A stretch of 44,517 nucleotides of DNA from Chromatiaceae bacterium (GTDB lineage Bacteria > Pseudomonadota > Gammaproteobacteria > Chromatiales > Chromatiaceae). The position numbers were made by a program, and so were the translations under genes. This document shows positions 41,851 to 44,517 of this stretch, piece after piece (the stretch's first letter is position 1; every line of letters starts with the position of its first letter). The stretch covers positions 1 through 44,517 of the forward strand of contig JALOTB010000017.1 in NCBI GenBank assembly GCA_025458165.1, read 5' to 3'. The notes below the pieces were generated by a model. That model was given only the letters and a program-made list of their open reading frames with translations. It was not told where the DNA came from and did no database searches.

Positions 41851-42104
41851 AGACCGAGCACTGGCTCGATCATCCGAGGAACATCAAGCGGCTCTGGCGC
41901 GGCTTTCTCGCCGTGCTGGCCCTGACCCTGATCGCGGGGTTCGTCGTCGACCTTCACCCGCACTTTGCGGTCGAGGGTTGGCCCGGCTTCTACGCCGGCT
42001 ACGGCTTCCTCACCTGCCTGCTGATGATCCTCGGGGCCAAGGCCCTGGGCTGGCTCCTCAAGCGGCCCGACCGTTACTACGGGCGCGACGAGCGCGATGA
42101 CTAG
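41847..42104 (+). CDS. Small membrane protein of the antiporter operon, 85 aa
   Basis: This protein has a polar start (MKTEHWLDHPRNIKRLWRG), helix 1 (FLAVLALTLIAGFVVD), a loop with LHPHFAVEGWPGFYAGYG, helix 2 (FLTCLLMILGAKALGWLL), and a charged C-terminus (KRPDRYYGRDERDD). It has no known domain that I recognise. It overlaps its neighbours by 4 bp upstream and 8 bp downstream, so it is almost certainly a real component of this operon. The His/Glu-bearing loop (HPHFAVEG) is notable for a cation transporter. Confidence 0.8.
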   Translation: MKTEHWLDHPRNIKRLWRGFLAVLALTLIAGFVVDLHPHFAVEGWPGFYAGYGFLTCLLMILGAKALGWLLKRPDRYYGRDERDD

Positions 42105-43788
42105 CGCGCTGATCCTGCACCCCGGGCTGGTCCTGATCGGCGGGGCCCTGCTGCTGCCCTTCCTGCGCGGCACCGCCCGCAGCGCCGCCGTGCTCGCGAT
42201 CCCCGCCCTGGCGCTGATCAGCCTCTGGCTGCTCCCCGAGGGAGAGCTCTGGCGGATCGCCTGGCTCGATTATGAGCTGACGCCGCTCGCGGTCGACAAG
42301 CTCGCGCGCCTCTTCGCGAGCATCTTCGCGCTGATGGCCCTGATCGGCGGACTCTTCGCCCTGCGCCAGGAGAACCGGCTGGAGGTCCCCGCCGCCTATG
42401 TCTACGCCGGGTCGGCGATCGGCGTGACGCTCGCCGGGGACCTGATCTCCGTCTTCGTGTTCTGGGAGCTGATGGCGGTGGGCTCGACCCTGGTGATCTG
42501 GAGCGCCGGCACGCCGGCCGCCTGGGCGGCCAGCCGCCGTTATGTCGCCGTCCATCTCGCCGGCGGGATGATCCTCTTCGCCGGGATCACCGGCCACATC
42601 CTCGCCACCGGCGAGCTGGGCTTCACAGCGATGGAGACCGACTCCGTCGCACACTGGCTGATCCTCGCCGGGTTTCTCATCAACGCCGGCGCCCCGCCGC
42701 TCTCGGCCTGGCTGCCCGATGCCTACCCGGAGGCGTCCTGGAGCGGGACCGTGTTCCTCTCGGCCTTCACCACCAAGACCGCAGTCTACGTGCTGCTGCG
42801 GGGCTTCCCCGGCACCGAGATCCTGATCTGGCTGGGGCTCTTCATGATCTTCTACGGCATCGTCTATGCGCTGCTGGAGAACGACATGCGGCGCATCCTG
42901 GCCTACTCGATCGTCAACCAGGTGGGCTTCATGCTGGTCGGGATCGGGATCGGGACCGAGATGGCCCTGAACGGCGCGGCGGCCCACGCCTTCACCCACA
43001 TCATCTACAAGGCCCTGCTCCTGATGTCGGCCGGAGCGGTGCTCGCCGCCACGGGGCGGCGCAAGTGCTCGGAGCTCGGCGGGCTGTTCCACAGCATGCC
43101 GTTCACCACCCTCTGCGGCACCATCGGGGCGCTGGCAATCTCATCCTTCCCGCTCACCTCGGGCTTCGTCTCCAAGTCCATGGTCACCCAGGCCGCGATC
43201 GACGGGCACCTGCAGAGCGTCTGGCTGCTGCTCGCGGCGGCCTCGGCCGGGGTCTTCCTGCACGCGGGCATCAAGTTCCCCTGGTTCGTCTTCTTCCAGA
43301 GGGACTCGGGGCTGCGCCCGCCCGACCCGCCCGCCAGCCTGCGCTGGGCCATGGGGCTCTTCGCCTTCCTGTGTATCGCGATTGGGGTCTGGCCCCAGCC
43401 GCTCTATGCCCTGTTGCCCTATCCCGTGGACTACGCCCCCTACACCGCGGCCCACGTGATCACCCAGTTGCAGCTCCTCCTGTTCTCGGGGCTCGCCTTC
43501 TTCGTGATGCTCGACGCGCTCAAGCGCACCCCGACCATCACGCTGGACGTCGACTGGCTCTGGCGGGTCGCGGGACCGGCAATTGCCCGATCGGCGCACG
43601 AGATCTGGCAGGAGGCGCGAGCCCGACTGGCCGAGGCCAGTGCGGCACGCGCCGCGGCGGTTGGCGCCCTGCTCGCCCGCCATCGCCAGCCCGGCGGGCT
43701 CCTGCTGCGCTCCTGGCCGAGCGGCGGCATGGCCCTCTGGGTGATGGTGATGCTCCTCGCGAACCTGCTCTTCTACTACCTCGGCTAG
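42097..43788 (+). CDS. Third proton-channel subunit (MrpD/NuoL-like), long C-terminus
   Basis: This 563-residue membrane protein of the same family has VFVFWELMAVGSTLVIWSAG with the TM5 Glu, INAGAPPLSAWLPDAYPEAS (a variant of the PLHxWLPxAh motif with Ser for His), and RRILAYSIVNQVGFMLVGIG. ALAISSFPLTSGFVSKSMVT follows. The C-terminal about 70 residues form an amphipathic region (IARSAHEIWQEARARLAEAS) and a last helix (MALWVMVMLLANLLFYYLG), longer than in standard MrpD. It is the last gene of the operon. Confidence 0.9.
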   Translation: MTSALILHPGLVLIGGALLLPFLRGTARSAAVLAIPALALISLWLLPEGELWRIAWLDYELTPLAVDKLARLFASIFALMALIGGLFALRQENRLEVPAAYVYAGSAIGVTLAGDLISVFVFWELMAVGSTLVIWSAGTPAAWAASRRYVAVHLAGGMILFAGITGHILATGELGFTAMETDSVAHWLILAGFLINAGAPPLSAWLPDAYPEASWSGTVFLSAFTTKTAVYVLLRGFPGTEILIWLGLFMIFYGIVYALLENDMRRILAYSIVNQVGFMLVGIGIGTEMALNGAAAHAFTHIIYKALLLMSAGAVLAATGRRKCSELGGLFHSMPFTTLCGTIGALAISSFPLTSGFVSKSMVTQAAIDGHLQSVWLLLAAASAGVFLHAGIKFPWFVFFQRDSGLRPPDPPASLRWAMGLFAFLCIAIGVWPQPLYALLPYPVDYAPYTAAHVITQLQLLLFSGLAFFVMLDALKRTPTITLDVDWLWRVAGPAIARSAHEIWQEARARLAEASAARAAAVGALLARHRQPGGLLLRSWPSGGMALWVMVMLLANLLFYYLG

Positions 43789-44177
43789 GGCAACCCCGAA
43801 GGACTCTGGGCTTCCGGCGCCGGGTAGGATCTCCCGCGGGCTTCCATGCCCTCAAGCGCTCGCAGCCGACGGAGCGCGGAGACCGCCTTGCCCGGCGTCC
43901 GTACGGATGCTTGCCACGGATGCGAGATGATCCGCGTGCTCTCGAAGATGTGCCTCCGCGCGGGACAGAGAAGGCGCGGATCAATGTCAGGGTCCGAACC
44001 CGCGTGTAGCCGCGGAACAGGACCCGCCCGCCTTATACGGCCCGCTCATCAAGCCCGCCAGGCTCCGCCAGAATAGGCTCGCCGGCTAAGGACCGCGGCG
44101 TAGCACAAGAACCAGAAGAGCGCCGCGCCGACCTGATCCAGCGGGTGCGACCGAAACTGATGCGCCTCGGCCGATCG
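43789..44177. other. Gap after the antiporter operon
   Basis: I recognise no gene, RNA or terminator in these 389 bp. Short frames on both strands are low-complexity Arg/Pro/Ser and look like noise. It leads into transposase debris and may itself be decayed mobile DNA. Confidence 0.4.
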
Positions 44178-44517
44178 TCATGCCGCTTGCATGGTGTTGG
44201 CACAAGTGTCCCCGTACTGCGCCCAGAGCCCGTTGGCGCGGCTGAGGCGCAAGGCGAGCAGGTGTTCGGGCGCAACGCCGCCAGTACCGCCTCCAGTCGG
44301 TTGCCCTTCAGATGCTGCTGTTGCTCGCGCAACCACCTCTGGAGTGCCTACACCCCCTCCGGAGCCTCAAGCGCCAGGTGGAGTCCCAGTCGAGCAACGC
44401 CCACATCGATCAGGCGCCCAGTGCTGCCGTGGAGTTTGCGGACGAGGCCTTCCGCAAGATCGAGGCTGCGGCCCAGCAGACGCCGAAGCCGATTGTCGGC
44501 GACAGCACGCCGAAGCC
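44178..44517 (-). pseudogene. Decayed transposase, C-terminal fragments (continues beyond window)
   Basis: On the minus strand one frame reads a protein-like segment from the window edge (including RRLLGRSLDLAEGLVRKL and VARLGLHLALEAPEG), stops at TAG (44350-44348), and resumes in the same frame with ALQRWLREQQQHLKGNRLEA and VLAALRP. The reading then shifts frame to LLALRLSRANGLWAQYGD and ends at TGA (44180-44178). The last two parts resemble the coiled helix and C-terminal ALR-NRAN-W segment I associate with ISKra4-like transposases, with the catalytic-Glu region between them missing. The family assignment is from memory and tentative. Confidence 0.5.

Noticed and set aside
44033..44332. 99-codon minus-strand ORF as an intact gene
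   Set aside because: It begins inside transposase remnants and crosses a frame shift into noise.

Overview
The window is one contiguous, GC-rich (clearly well above 60%) stretch of bacterial chromosome with short intergenic gaps, frequent ATGA-type overlaps and Shine-Dalgarno-led starts. The gene set (hydrogenase maturation protease, SMS/minimal SUF-type SufC/SufD pair, multi-subunit Mrp-like antiporter, DsbD/ScsB-like protein, entericidin, SelO) fits a gammaproteobacterium. My best guess is a purple sulfur bacterium (Chromatiaceae) or close relative. That placement rests on remembered family resemblance; there is no rRNA or photosynthesis gene here to prove it. I see no rRNA, tRNA or CRISPR array.

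Layout. 1-900: the end of a DUF900 alpha/beta hydrolase and a hydrogenase maturation protease, convergent with a minus-strand branched-chain amino acid block ilvI-ilvN-ilvC (1033-4629). The ilvN-ilvC spacer carries an unusual nested inverted repeat. 4859-5695: a DUF4124 protein and a MIF-type tautomerase. 5767-9112: a TonB-dependent receptor with a Cys/His/Met plug motif and a clear intrinsic terminator, then a DsbA. 9538-11419: SufD-like and SufC-like Fe-S assembly genes whose spacer holds the same kind of paired 10-bp-period repeat modules as the ilv spacer. 11436-12384: DUF190, the CrcB fluoride channel and a possible 53-aa ORF. 12614-14158: a ribosome hibernation factor, a VOC protein and an SDR.

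14440-14870 is an AT-rich promoter island driving two tandem, nearly identical, unrecognised peptide genes (33 and 29 aa), closed by a strong hairpin. 14911-17613: an NAD(P)-binding protein and two overlapping, unrelated alpha/beta hydrolases. 17614-18133: gene-free, with three DnaA-box-like sites in one orientation. 18158-22313: lipoproteins, a membrane GAF protein, an exported intradiol dioxygenase and hypotheticals. 22609-25466: a periplasmic thioredoxin-like protein and a DsbD/ScsB reductase. 25513-30163: a four-cysteine protein, SelO, entericidin, a flavodoxin-fold quinone reductase, a MOSC protein and a DUF6279 lipoprotein.

30229-35820 (minus strand) is a compact five-gene Hsp70 operon: TPR protein, degenerate J-domain protein (HPD changed to PPD), GrpE, DnaK-like Hsp70 and zinc-ribbon protein, all overlapping or nearly so. 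A TATAAT box followed by a perfect 18-bp palindrome lies upstream. 36430-43788 (plus strand) is an Mrp/Mbh-type cation/proton antiporter operon: E, F, G, an MbhD-MbhE-MnhB fusion, C, and three large proton-channel (D-like) subunits with a small membrane protein between the last two. The fusion gene seems to lack a canonical start codon at its best ribosome binding site. The end of the window holds a decayed transposase.

The strongest candidates for undescribed biology are the tandem peptide locus, the dedicated Hsp70 operon with its altered J-protein, and the outward-facing repeat modules that flank two operon spacers.
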